From Croceimicrobium sp963974215 (GTDB taxonomy: Bacteria > Bacteroidota > Bacteroidia > Flavobacteriales > Schleiferiaceae), in contig CAXBBL010000004.1 of NCBI GenBank assembly GCA_963974215.1, positions 1 to 64,000 on the forward strand: DNA of 64,000 nucleotides, given 5' to 3'. Below the pieces are notes generated by a model that had not been told where the DNA came from, searched no databases, and saw nothing but the letters and a program-made list of their open reading frames with translations. The first letter of the stretch is position 1; each line of letters begins with the position of its first letter. The translations under genes were made by a program, and so were the position numbers. Shown piece by piece: positions 51,631 through 60,208 of this stretch.

Positions 51631-53217
51631 ATGTCGGCAGCAAATAGAGTTTTAATAATTGATGATGAGGAAATTGTAAGAGACAGCATTCGTGGTGTTC
51701 TCAATCCTCATAGTATAGATGAAAGCGAATTGGAGGATGCGTCATTTGATCTCTTCCCCGAAGAGTCGCAACAGTTTGTAAGTAAAGCATCGAAAGCTTT
51801 TGCTCCCACCTTTACTATAGAAGAAGCAAGCAATGGCATTAATGGTCTAGAGAAGGTTAAACAGTCGCTTGAACTCGGCCAGCCCTTTCAGGTAATATTT
51901 TTAGATATGCGCATGCCCGGTTGGGATGGTTTGCGCACTTGCGTGGAGATACGTAAAGTAGACCCTAAGGTGCAAATTTATTTTGTTACCGCTTATACTG
52001 ATCGCTCTATCGAAGAGATTATTAAAGAAGCAGGTCATGATGTTGGCTATATTTCCAAGCCTTTTGTGGCTGAGGAAATTATTCAGCTTGGCACTAAAGC
52101 CATTTACGATTGGAATAAATTAACCAATCTAGAACGCCTTTTAAAAATTATTGGTGAAATTGGTTTTGGAACGGTCGAGCTCAATACTCTCTTAGTAAAC
52201 ATACTCCACCAAATAGCCGATTATATAAAGTCGGATTTTGCTGTTCTCGGTCGTTTTAACAATGATAATGCCTTTGCGGAAGTGGCTAAAATTGGCATCG
52301 GTGAAAACCGCATTAATATTGACGCTTTACGCGAAAAGCTAGACTTCCAACAGTTGCATAAAATCACCCTTTATAATGGTATTCTCATTTGCCCAATGGA
52401 GCATTTTTGCATTTTGGCAATAACTTCTACCGAAGAGTATTTTAACCAAGAGAAGCTTTATCTAGTAGAGCTATTTGTTGAAAACGCAGTACGAGCGGTT
52501 AAAACTTCGGAACTGCAAACGCAGCTTATTCAAAATGCGAGGCTATCGGCTGTGGGGCAGGCCATTGGTATGGTGATGCACGATATCCGCACGCCCATTA
52601 GCCAAATTGAAGGAATGGCACAAATGATAGAATCCGACCCTGCTAATGCCGAAATGAACTCTCAACTTAGCGTTTTAATGCGCCAATCTACCGGCTATGC
52701 TTACGATATAATTCACGACGTTTTAGATTTTACCAAAGATGCCAAGGTTAATCTATCCAATGTAAATGTCAATCGCTTTTTAGAAGCAAACATCAAACGA
52801 GCCGAAGCTGATATTGCCAATAATCACCCCGGCAAAGTTGCATTGGTAGCAGAATTAGAAACGGAAGACGATTTTGAAATAAAACTCGATTCTAAGAAAA
52901 TGGATCGCGTATTAATCAATTTGATTAATAATGCCGTGGAGGTGCTGATAGAAAAGGCGATCAAACCCGCCACAATTAAAGTGGGTTCACGCTTAAAAGG
53001 AACTTCCTTACAGATTCGAATTACCGATAATGGTCCTGGAATTCCCGAAGAAATTAAGAATGACCTTTTTAAACCTTTCATTACCCAGAATAAAGAAAAT
53101 GGCACAGGTTTGGGCCTAGCTATTGTTCAACAAATTATTGATGCACATAATGGGCAAATTAAAATAGAGCCTAGCGATTTAGGCGCTTGTTTTCTAATTA
53201 CTTTGCCTCATGGCTAA
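51631..53217 (+). CDS. Receiver-histidine kinase hybrid of the PYP cluster
   Basis: 528 aa. The order is reversed from classical hybrids: an N-terminal receiver (acidic pair Asp11-Asp12, phospho-Asp92 in FLDMRMPGWDG, Thr120, Lys143 in SKPF) with about 30 extra residues after the first helix; a GAF-like middle (about 165-290); then HisKA with His317 in MVMHDIRTPISQIEG and a HATPase (LINLINNAVEV, DNGPGIPEE, GTGLGLAI). It probably receives phosphate from the preceding kinase and relays it. The end overlaps the ligase start by 8 bp. Confidence 0.88.
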   Translation: MSAANRVLIIDDEEIVRDSIRGVLNPHSIDESELEDASFDLFPEESQQFVSKASKAFAPTFTIEEASNGINGLEKVKQSLELGQPFQVIFLDMRMPGWDGLRTCVEIRKVDPKVQIYFVTAYTDRSIEEIIKEAGHDVGYISKPFVAEEIIQLGTKAIYDWNKLTNLERLLKIIGEIGFGTVELNTLLVNILHQIADYIKSDFAVLGRFNNDNAFAEVAKIGIGENRINIDALREKLDFQQLHKITLYNGILICPMEHFCILAITSTEEYFNQEKLYLVELFVENAVRAVKTSELQTQLIQNARLSAVGQAIGMVMHDIRTPISQIEGMAQMIESDPANAEMNSQLSVLMRQSTGYAYDIIHDVLDFTKDAKVNLSNVNVNRFLEANIKRAEADIANNHPGKVALVAELETEDDFEIKLDSKKMDRVLINLINNAVEVLIEKAIKPATIKVGSRLKGTSLQIRITDNGPGIPEEIKNDLFKPFITQNKENGTGLGLAIVQQIIDAHNGQIKIEPSDLGACFLITLPHG

Positions 53218-54379
53218 ACTTATTTCTCAAGATGCCTTAGAACGCCTCTGGAAGGAAAAGTTAATACGATTAGCCCCGCGATTAAAACATCAGCAGGCGG
53301 ACTTATTGCCGCTCCATTTTAAGGATGAGCTGGCTTTGGATTCGGTCGAAATACTTGATTTGTATTCTTCTTTTATGGACTTATTTGCATTGCAGCTCAA
53401 GGCAGACAAGCAAACTTATCTATATCAATATAATACGGCAAGCGAGTGTATATTGGCTGTTTTAAAACATTTAGAAAAAGCCGAGCAGCTTCATTTTAAA
53501 TCGTCGGGGTCGAGCGGTAAGCCCCAAGGGCAATCACATAGCGTAGATACGCTAATTGCAGAACGCAACTTTTGGGCAGATCTTTGGCAGGATAGTGAGG
53601 CGGTCTATTACTGTGTTAATGGAATGCACATCTATGGCTTTATTATGGCCTTTTTAGTACCTAGTAAATTGAAGATTCCGGGGCAGTATTTCTCTCCCTT
53701 AGACTGGAATTCTGTAGTGCAGCGCATGCCTGAAAATAGTTTAATCATTGCTTTTCCAGAAGCCCTTGAACATTGCCCTATTGGTCTTAAATTCCCCAAA
53801 AAATCTCGGTTGATTAGCTCTACCGCCCCTTTGCGACCTGCCTTGCAAAATAGGATATTAGAGGCCGGTTTAGAGCTTTATAAAGTTTACGGCAGCACCG
53901 AAACGGCAGGTATTGCCTATGCTAAAAATGAAAGTAATGTCTATCAACTATTACCATTTTGGTCGGCCAGGCAAAATACCCTACTCAATCGCTTAAATGG
54001 GAACGAAGAGAAATTCCTTGATCATATTTCTTGGCAGTCTGAGCGCGAATTCACTTTAGGTGCAAGAGTAGATGAGGTGATTCAAATCGCCGGTCATAAT
54101 GTTTCATTGCCAGAGATTAGCCAGAAAATTCAAGCCGCCTTTCCGCAGCTTATCAAAGAAGTTTGGCTGCGAAAAATGGCATTAGATGAAGGTCGTCGCC
54201 TGAAAGCGTGGTTGCAAATGAAGGATCTATCTAGTCTCAAGGAAGAGAATAAGGCGGAAATTTATCAGTGGATTGAAACTCATTTACCTGCTGCTGCACG
54301 CCCGAAACACCTTACTTTTAGCAGCAATAAGGCATTAAACTCCTTGGGAAAATTAAGCGACTGGTCCATTCATGATTAA
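53210..54379 (+). CDS. pcl: Coumarate ligase of the PYP-activation type, with carrier-like N-terminus
   Basis: 389 aa, an adenylate-forming (ANL) enzyme. The short length agrees with the PYP-associated 4-coumarate ligase family rather than the ~550-aa plant type. Core motifs: P-loop SSGSSGKPQGQ (98-108), YGSTETAG (227-234), Asp288 in ARVDEVIQIAGHNVSLPEI and a C-terminal Lys381 in NSLGKLS. Before the P-loop, where plant enzymes have ~190 residues, there are only ~97, and they read like an acyl carrier protein (KDELALDSVEILDL with Ser45, then TASECILAVLKHLE). It activates p-coumarate for PYP. Overlaps both neighbours by 8 bp. Confidence 0.85.
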   Translation: MAKLISQDALERLWKEKLIRLAPRLKHQQADLLPLHFKDELALDSVEILDLYSSFMDLFALQLKADKQTYLYQYNTASECILAVLKHLEKAEQLHFKSSGSSGKPQGQSHSVDTLIAERNFWADLWQDSEAVYYCVNGMHIYGFIMAFLVPSKLKIPGQYFSPLDWNSVVQRMPENSLIIAFPEALEHCPIGLKFPKKSRLISSTAPLRPALQNRILEAGLELYKVYGSTETAGIAYAKNESNVYQLLPFWSARQNTLLNRLNGNEEKFLDHISWQSEREFTLGARVDEVIQIAGHNVSLPEISQKIQAAFPQLIKEVWLRKMALDEGRRLKAWLQMKDLSSLKEENKAEIYQWIETHLPAAARPKHLTFSSNKALNSLGKLSDWSIHD

Positions 54380-55904
54380 ATTAAACTTGCAAAAACAAAG
54401 CTTTATACAATGTGAAACTCTTTACGATTTAGCGAAGGACAGAAAGAGCCAAATTCTGCTTGCGCAAGATGCGCAGGAAAGGGTACAAGCGGCTCACACT
54501 TTAGTGCAGACTAAAATTGCGGCTGGTGACTGGATTTACGGTTACAGCAGTGGTTTTGGTCCTTTAGCGCTTGAAGCAGCTAGAACAGAAGATAATCCCC
54601 AACATCAGAAAAACTTGCTGTATCACTTGGCGAGTGGTCAAGGCGAGGCACTTTCGGTAGAGGAGAGTCGTGCGGTTTTAGCGCTGCGCATCCGCCAGTT
54701 AGCCTTAGCTTACTCGGGAATAAGCTTAAATACTTTAGCGCAAATTATTACCATTTTTAATGCGGGCTTTAGTGCCATAATTCCTTCTTTAGGATCGGTG
54801 GGTGCCAGCGGCGATTTAACCCCTTTGGCGCATCTCGCCCTGAGCTTGGCGGGAGAAGGCGAAGTTTATACTGATACTGGTATAGTTGAGTCTCATATTT
54901 GGTTTAAGCAGCAGGGATTGGCCTCCATACTTTGGCGTGAAAGAGAGGCTTTGGCCTTTGTAAATGGCACAGCTTGCATGACGGCTTTGGCGGCACTAAA
55001 CTTAGTGCAAGCCCAAAAAGCTCTGGCTAGAAGCGAGAAACAAGTTTTCATTTATGCCGAAATGTTAGGCGCTTTTCGCGAAGCATGGCATCCGCTTTTA
55101 GCCCAAGCGAGGCCGCATCCTGGTCAAAAGGAGCTGGCAGAAAAATTATACCAATGGTCGCTCGATAGTGAATATTTTATTGAGGAAGAGCAGTTTACAG
55201 GTCAGTTTGAGTTTGAGGGGAAATGGCCACAAGACGCCTATTCCATTCGTTGCGCTCCCCAATTACTGGGAGCGGTCCAAGATGATCTCAGATCGATAGA
55301 GGAAACTATTAATATTGAAATCAATAGCGCCAGTGATAATCCCACTATTTTCATAGAAGAGCAAAGAATTATTCACGGTGGTAATTTTAATGGACAGCAT
55401 CTAAGTTTCGCGTCCGATAAATTGAATGAAAAGCTAATTTACCTTGCCGTTTATAGCGAAAAGCGCATCAGTAAAATTTGCAATCCTAAATACAATTTGG
55501 GCTTAAGTGCTTTTTTGAAAAGTAAACCTGCAGGATTAAACTCAGGTTTTATGGGGGCACAGGTTACCGCCACGGCTTTATTAATCGAATTGAAATTATC
55601 GGGTAAATCGGTGAGCATCGAAAGCTTGTCTACTAACGGCGATAACCAAGATATGGTCAGCCTTGGTACTTTAAGCGCTTGGCGCGGAAGAGAAATGTTT
55701 GCCAAGCTTTTCAGCATTCTAGCCATTGAGGCCATGATTTTATGCGAAGCCATTGATCAAAGGCAAGCATTTAAGCAAAGAAAGCTTTCTGTGATTAGTA
55801 GGGACCTTCTAAACGAAATTAGGCCACTTTTCCCGTCTCTAAAAAAGGACCGAGCCCTCGCTAAGGAAATAAGTGCCTTAGCGCAGTTTTTTAGTCAATA
55901 CTAG
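54372..55904 (+). CDS. tal: Tyrosine ammonia-lyase
   Basis: 510 aa, deaminates tyrosine to p-coumarate, the PYP chromophore. The Ala145-Ser146-Gly147 triad in SVGASGDLTPLAHLAL forms the MIO group, and Tyr58 (YGYSSGFGP) is the catalytic base. His85 with Leu86 in NLLYHLASGQG matches the His89-Leu90 pair of Rhodobacter TAL, which selects tyrosine; phenylalanine lyases have Phe there and histidases Ser-His. RPHPGQK, DAYSIRCAPQLLGA and PAGLNSGFMGAQVTATALL also fit. Overlaps the ligase by 8 bp. A histidase (hutH) role is disfavoured by His85 and by the absence of other hut genes. Confidence 0.92.
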   Translation: MIKLNLQKQSFIQCETLYDLAKDRKSQILLAQDAQERVQAAHTLVQTKIAAGDWIYGYSSGFGPLALEAARTEDNPQHQKNLLYHLASGQGEALSVEESRAVLALRIRQLALAYSGISLNTLAQIITIFNAGFSAIIPSLGSVGASGDLTPLAHLALSLAGEGEVYTDTGIVESHIWFKQQGLASILWREREALAFVNGTACMTALAALNLVQAQKALARSEKQVFIYAEMLGAFREAWHPLLAQARPHPGQKELAEKLYQWSLDSEYFIEEEQFTGQFEFEGKWPQDAYSIRCAPQLLGAVQDDLRSIEETINIEINSASDNPTIFIEEQRIIHGGNFNGQHLSFASDKLNEKLIYLAVYSEKRISKICNPKYNLGLSAFLKSKPAGLNSGFMGAQVTATALLIELKLSGKSVSIESLSTNGDNQDMVSLGTLSAWRGREMFAKLFSILAIEAMILCEAIDQRQAFKQRKLSVISRDLLNEIRPLFPSLKKDRALAKEISALAQFFSQY

Positions 55905-55916
55905 CTCCTTAATGAA

Positions 55917-56807
55917 ATGTCCATAACCAAGTCATCGCGCGCTTTAATAAACCTGCATAGCAGCGCTTTACTTTTTGGTATGGCGGGTTTGTTTGCCTCT
56001 TGGTTGACCTTAAACCCGCTTTTGATTGTTTTAGGCAGAGTGTTTTTCGCGAGTATCACTTTAGCGATCATCTTAAAATTTAAGAAACAAGCTTTTTACC
56101 TTAAAAGTCGTCGCGATCTTTTGCGTTTTGTGACTTTAGGTTTTCTACTTGCCTTTCATTGGACCTCATTTTTTCAAGCCATACAGTTGAGTACTTTGGC
56201 CATCGCTTTATTTAGCTTTTCCACTTTTCCGCTTTTTACCTTTTTGTTGGAAGCCTTAATTCTTAAAGTACCTTTAGCCTGGTCCAATTTTGTGCTAGTT
56301 CTAGTGAGCCTTGGCGGACTGTATTTAGTGGTGCCTATCATTAGTTGGACTGAGTCTCCCAATGAGTTACACGGCCTTTTTTGGGGATTATCATCTGCCT
56401 TGAGCTTTGCCTTATTAGCGATAGCGAATCGCGCCTTAAGTGGACGGTATAGTGCTTGGCAGATCAGTTTTTATCAAGATCTTTGGGCGACGGGATTTTT
56501 GTTACCTGCGCTTTTTTTTCTCGACTTTCAATGGAGCATCGAAGATATTGGCTTGCTAATATTGTTGGGGACTGTTTTCACAGCTTTGGCCCACGGATTA
56601 TATATTGCCAGTTTAAAAGAAATCAAGGCCACGACTGCCAGTTTAATAATTGCCTTAGAACCCGTTTACGGAGTAATTGCTGCTTTGATTTTATTTAATG
56701 AAGTGCCTACAATTAGGACCGTAAGCGGAGGATTATTAATTTTAGGCGCTAGCCTTTATATCTCAATTAAGAGCAGAAAACCATTAAAAATTAAATCAAC
56801 TCTATGA
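55917..56807 (+). CDS. EamA/DMT-family transporter at the end of the PYP operon
   Basis: 296 aa with ten hydrophobic helices in two EamA halves (ALLFGMAGLFASWLTLNPLLIVLGRVFFAS, then TTASLIIALEPVYGVIAALILFNEVP, the classic second-half motif). Inner membrane. It begins 12 bp after the lyase stop and overlaps the next gene by 4 bp. Exporting or importing an aromatic acid would fit, but the substrate cannot be read from sequence and co-transcription may be incidental. Confidence 0.85.
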   Translation: MSITKSSRALINLHSSALLFGMAGLFASWLTLNPLLIVLGRVFFASITLAIILKFKKQAFYLKSRRDLLRFVTLGFLLAFHWTSFFQAIQLSTLAIALFSFSTFPLFTFLLEALILKVPLAWSNFVLVLVSLGGLYLVVPIISWTESPNELHGLFWGLSSALSFALLAIANRALSGRYSAWQISFYQDLWATGFLLPALFFLDFQWSIEDIGLLILLGTVFTALAHGLYIASLKEIKATTASLIIALEPVYGVIAALILFNEVPTIRTVSGGLLILGASLYISIKSRKPLKIKSTL

Positions 56808-57145
56808 TTGCAATCGCCTTTTTCTTCTTGGTTTTGGGAGCTTTAATTAAATATGGTAAAATGTATTTTCTAATTTCGGGCTACAATACCATGAGTGTGG
56901 AAGAAAAGTCCAAATACGATATAAAGGGTATCGCCAATCTATTTTGGAAGGCCATGCTGGGGATGGCGATCATTATAGCTTTAGGAACTTTGCTCAAGTT
57001 TTTCTTCGGCGAAGAAAAGCTGGAAATGTACGCAATCATACTCGCTGTAGTTCTCGGTGTACCTTATTTGTTAATCCAATCAAATTCGAAAAGGTATAAG
57101 CTGCCGCAAGAAGGGCTATCAAAAAAGACGAATTCAGAAAATTAG
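56804..57145 (+). CDS. DUF3784 membrane protein
   Basis: 113 aa with three hydrophobic helices (about 1-15, 49-66, 74-89). The family motif GKMYFLISGYNTMSVEEKSKYD between helices 1 and 2 is clear. Function unknown. It overlaps the EamA gene by 4 bp and is the last of the PYP-cluster genes before a 480-bp spacer holding repeat copy B. Confidence 0.75.
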   Translation: MIAIAFFFLVLGALIKYGKMYFLISGYNTMSVEEKSKYDIKGIANLFWKAMLGMAIIIALGTLLKFFFGEEKLEMYAIILAVVLGVPYLLIQSNSKRYKLPQEGLSKKTNSEN

Positions 57146-57194
57146 AAAGATTAGGTCTAATTATATTTCTTTTAATTTGAGTTTAATGTGAATT

Positions 57195-57310
57195 TTGGCC
57201 TAAAAGTTTTTTTAGTTAGAGTGAAAATCTTGCATCGGGGTCATTTCCTGCCGCCAACTGCCGCATCACAATCCTAATAGTTACCTTTTATCGATTATCT
57301 GAGACTATAA
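57195..57310. repeat. Dispersed intergenic repeat, copy B
   Basis: The core at 57226-57275 aligns gap-free with copies A and C (AATCTTGCATC, CTGCCGCC, TCACAATCC). Flanking TTTAGTTAGAGTGA before and TTACCTTTTAT after are also shared. Copy B sits in a 480-bp spacer between the PYP cluster and the metal transporter; I see no gene in the rest of the spacer. Confidence 0.6.
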
Positions 57311-57625
57311 TTTTAGCCTGAACACATGCTCTTAGTCTCAAGGAGAAGGCCCCTCTAGTTGGCTTATCTCTAAAAAGGGGTAGAGCTTAACTTCCGTAAA
57401 AGCAATAATCCGGTGTCTATATTTGCTGTAACCCGCTTCAATTGCATCGTCCAGAGCGTATCTTAAATTGAAAACGCGAGTCTGTAATATTTAATCAAAC
57501 ACACTTTCTTAAGCAAGATTTAAGATGAGTCTCGCTTAAAAAACACGACCTTGCCTAAGAACTGTAAGATATTGAATTACAGAAATTTCCTATTGCCGAG
57601 GCACTGAAAATCAAGCTGCATTAAA

Positions 57626-58339
57626 ATGAAACCAATAGACACAGAGGACGACTATTTAGATAATCATTTTATTAAGCGAAGTAATTGGCTAAGGGCAGCA
57701 GTTCTTGGCGCCAACGATGGGATTTTATCTACCGCCTGCTTAGCCATTGGAGTGGCCCCCGCTAGTGATTTAAGAACGCCCATTGTATTGGCTACTTTGG
57801 CGGGCTTAACGGCTGGAGCTTTATCTATGGCAGCTGGAGAGTACGTATCCGTAAGTTCGCAAACTGATGTAGAAAAAGCCGATATAAAAAGGGAGGCCAA
57901 AGAGTTAGAAGAAATGCCCGAAATTGAAATGTATCGTTTGGCTAGAATATACGAGAAGAGAGGTTTAAAGAAGGAAACCGCTTTAATGGTGGCTAGATAG
58001 CTTTCGGAAGTGGACCCCTTAGCCGCCCATGTTATAGATGAATTGGGGATTAATGAAATTACAAAAGCCAACCCAATGGAAGCAGCTTTCACTTCTGGCG
58101 CGGCCTTTACTGTAGGGGGATTAATTCCACTTATGGTTACCGTTTTTTTTCCGCTCAAAGGTATAGAGTATTCGCTTTACGGTTTTACTCTTTTCTTCCT
58201 CATCATTTTAGGAGCCTGGGCAGCGGAGGCAGGTGGTTCTAGTTGGACCAAGGCCATACTTAGAATTTCTTTTTGGGGCACGGTAGCCATGGGCTTAACG
58301 GCCGCAGTCGGATATCTTTTTGGAGTGAACATTAATTAA
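57626..58339 (+). pseudogene. VIT1/CCC1-family metal transporter with in-frame TAG
   Basis: 238 codons of one frame interrupted by TAG at 57998-58000. The first part (NWLRAAVLGANDGILSTACLAIGVAPAS, then GALSMAAGEYVSVSSQTDVEKAD) is typical of VIT-family iron/manganese transporters. The frame resumes immediately with LSEVDPLAAHVIDELGI and the C-terminal membrane helices (AAFTVGGLIPLMV). The family usually has Gln-Leu-Ser at the join, so a CAG to TAG change explains it. A downstream GTG at 58010 could restart. Probable nonsense mutation or sequencing error. Confidence 0.75.
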
Positions 58340-58351
58340 AAATAGAATATC

Positions 58352-58852
58352 ATGAACGGAGCACATTTACATTTAGTAGTAAACCATTTACCGATTATCA
58401 TACCGATAATAGCATTTATCCTAATGCTCGGTGGTTTTGCAATGAAGTCGGAAATCCTTAAAAGAGCGGCTTATGGTCTATTTGTTTTAGGGGCAATATC
58501 GGCCATGGTCGCCTTTGCAACTGGAGAAGAGACAGAGGAAGTAGTAGAGCATATGGCAGGGGTGGATGAAAGCCTAATTAAGGTTCACGAAGAAAAAGCG
58601 GAAACTTTTGCCGTCTTAATTTACATCCTTGGAGGTATTTCCTTAGTTGGAATGTGGGCCAGTTGGAAAAGAGCTTCGTATTCAAAAATGATCTCAATAG
58701 TAGCCATACTTTTTTCTTTAATAGTTTTCATTTTTGCCCAACAAACAGGTACTACAGGCGGAGAAATTAGACATACAGAAATTCGTGCGGAGGGAGCAAA
58801 CAAGGCTACGCTGCTTAATCAAGGCGAAAGCGATGAGGACAATGATGATTAG
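58352..58852 (+). CDS. DUF2231-like membrane protein
   Basis: 166 aa, four hydrophobic helices. HLHLVVNHLPIIIPIIAFIL at the start resembles the His-Pro motif of DUF2231, in which paired His may bind heme; a second acidic segment (ATGEETEEVVEHMAGVDE) lies on one side of the membrane. The tail is highly acidic (GESDEDNDD). Located between the metal transporter and bestrophin genes, 9 bp before the latter. Confidence 0.65.
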   Translation: MNGAHLHLVVNHLPIIIPIIAFILMLGGFAMKSEILKRAAYGLFVLGAISAMVAFATGEETEEVVEHMAGVDESLIKVHEEKAETFAVLIYILGGISLVGMWASWKRASYSKMISIVAILFSLIVFIFAQQTGTTGGEIRHTEIRAEGANKATLLNQGESDEDNDD

Positions 58853-58860
58853 CTGAGCTT

Positions 58861-59766
58861 ATGATTAAAACTGAAGGACAAGGTTTATGGGAGCTACTAA
58901 AAATCTCCCTACCTTTTTTTGTTTTGAGTACTTGCTATGCAGTACTCGTATTATACCTTGAAGAAAAGTTTGGCGACCATATCTTTTTAAAGTCAAGCCA
59001 GATAGGCTCTGTTTTTGGATTGGCCGTTGCTTTTTTTCTAGGCTTTCGTATGAACTCCGCCTATGATAGGTGGTGGGAAGCGCGTAAAATATTTGGTCAG
59101 TTAACAAATAACGCTCGAAGCTTTTCCACGAAAATTTATACCTATGTTCTTTCGCCAAACAAATTGGTTTTAGTCCAAGAGGAAGAGGCTAAAAAGGCAG
59201 CGAGGGATTTGATTGATTTAACTTGCATTTATATCAGTCAGTTTAAAAGTGAAATAAGCGATAATTTAAATGCTAAAAAAGATGAAGAAACTGAGCGCTT
59301 ATTTAAGGACTATAGCATTGATCAAAACAATAAGCTTAGTAATGAGATTTTAATCTCCCTTGCCACCAAAATCGAGGCACTATTTGCCCCTAAGGCGACT
59401 ATCGAAAAAAGTGACTTGATGCAGCATATAAATCAGTTTTATGATATTCAAGGCAAAGCAGAGCGTATCAAAAACACACCTTTTTTAAAGATATACAGCG
59501 CTTTTACCAAGGCAACAGTAATTTTATATGTGTTAATGATTCCTTTTATAATTGGGGATATTGATATTGGTGGAGAGGAGAGCTACTTAGAGTATTTATC
59601 TATTCCTTTATTTGCTCTAGTGAGTACGCTCTTTTTAACCATTAACCGATTGGCAAATTTGCACGGCGATCCTTTAGCAGCAAATAAAACCTCGGTGCCA
59701 GTTGATCAAATTTGTCAGCGAATAATAGGCAATTGCCAAGAGTTAAAAGCAAAAATACTTTCGTAA
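58861..59766 (+). CDS. Bestrophin-family channel
   Basis: 301 aa. The bacterial bestrophin signature is present: GLAVAFFLGFRMNSAYDRWWEARKIFGQLTNNARSF, with helices before and after (LPFFVLSTCYAVLVLYL; VILYVLMIPFIIGDI) and a C-terminal RLANLHGDPLAAN. Homologues form pentameric chloride or cation channels in the inner membrane. Start ATG at 58861 follows the DUF2231-like gene closely. Confidence 0.88.
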   Translation: MIKTEGQGLWELLKISLPFFVLSTCYAVLVLYLEEKFGDHIFLKSSQIGSVFGLAVAFFLGFRMNSAYDRWWEARKIFGQLTNNARSFSTKIYTYVLSPNKLVLVQEEEAKKAARDLIDLTCIYISQFKSEISDNLNAKKDEETERLFKDYSIDQNNKLSNEILISLATKIEALFAPKATIEKSDLMQHINQFYDIQGKAERIKNTPFLKIYSAFTKATVILYVLMIPFIIGDIDIGGEESYLEYLSIPLFALVSTLFLTINRLANLHGDPLAANKTSVPVDQICQRIIGNCQELKAKILS

Positions 59767-59926
59767 AAAGGCCTAGCTTTTTTCTGGGCTTTGCTTCAGA
59801 CCACCTATTCGTTAGAAGTCGGATGATTAATTACACGTTGTACTTAGGTCAAGTTATTTTGTGTCTCAATATTCCATGGAACTTCTTTTAAATTAGTAAG
59901 ATAAAACAAATTCAAAGCCCTTTCGA

Positions 59927-59956
59927 TACCCTAGTTCTTGAACAGAGAATAGGGTA
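59927..59956. other. Intergenic hairpin
   Basis: The arms TACCCTA and TAGGGTA, extended by TTCT / AGAA past a bulged G, can fold into an 11-bp stem with a short loop. It lies in a 442-bp spacer before the lipoprotein operon. No T-tract follows. Confidence 0.4.
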
Positions 59957-60039
59957 TATGACTTCTGCCAATATTGAAATATATCGGCTAAGCCTCAATT
60001 GGACCCTCAAAAATAGCAGGAAGTAATTTTCTTTAATTA

Positions 60040-60064
60040 GATTGCGCAAGATTTCGCAATCTTG
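60040..60064. other. Overlapping alternative inverted repeats
   Basis: GATTGCG (60040-60046) pairs with CGCAATC (60055-60061), while CAAGATT (60047-60053) pairs with AATCTTG (60058-60064). The two stems share bases, so only one can form at a time. The site is about 145 bp upstream of the CsgG-like gene. No run of T follows. Confidence 0.4.
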
Positions 60065-60093
60065 ACTAGTTGATTAACTTAAACGCTTCTGAT

Positions 60094-60207
60094 ATGCATA
60101 AAAGCAGACAATTTGCTTCGGTAAATGATAAGCTGCAATGGAGAGACTTAAACCACGCTTCCTTTTCTTCGAATTCTCAATTTTTTACTAACCATAATTT
60201 ATATTAA
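60094..60207 (+). CDS. Possible upstream reading frame of the CsgG operon, 37 aa
   Basis: A 37-codon frame starts ATG 60094 (MHKSRQFASVNDKLQWR) and its TAA ends at 60207, one base before the csgG-like ATG at 60209. This spacing suggests translational coupling. The peptide has no clear signal or domain, so it may be a regulatory leader or chance. Confidence 0.3.
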   Translation: MHKSRQFASVNDKLQWRDLNHASFSSNSQFFTNHNLY

Positions 60208-60208
60208 T

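Noticed and set aside
53210..54379. Truncated or broken ligase
   Set aside because: It is short compared with plant 4CL, but the length fits the PYP-associated ligase family, the frame is intact and most core motifs are present.
54372..55904. Histidine ammonia-lyase (hutH)
   Set aside because: His85-Leu86 at the selectivity site, the PYP and ligase neighbours and the absence of other hut genes favour tyrosine ammonia-lyase.
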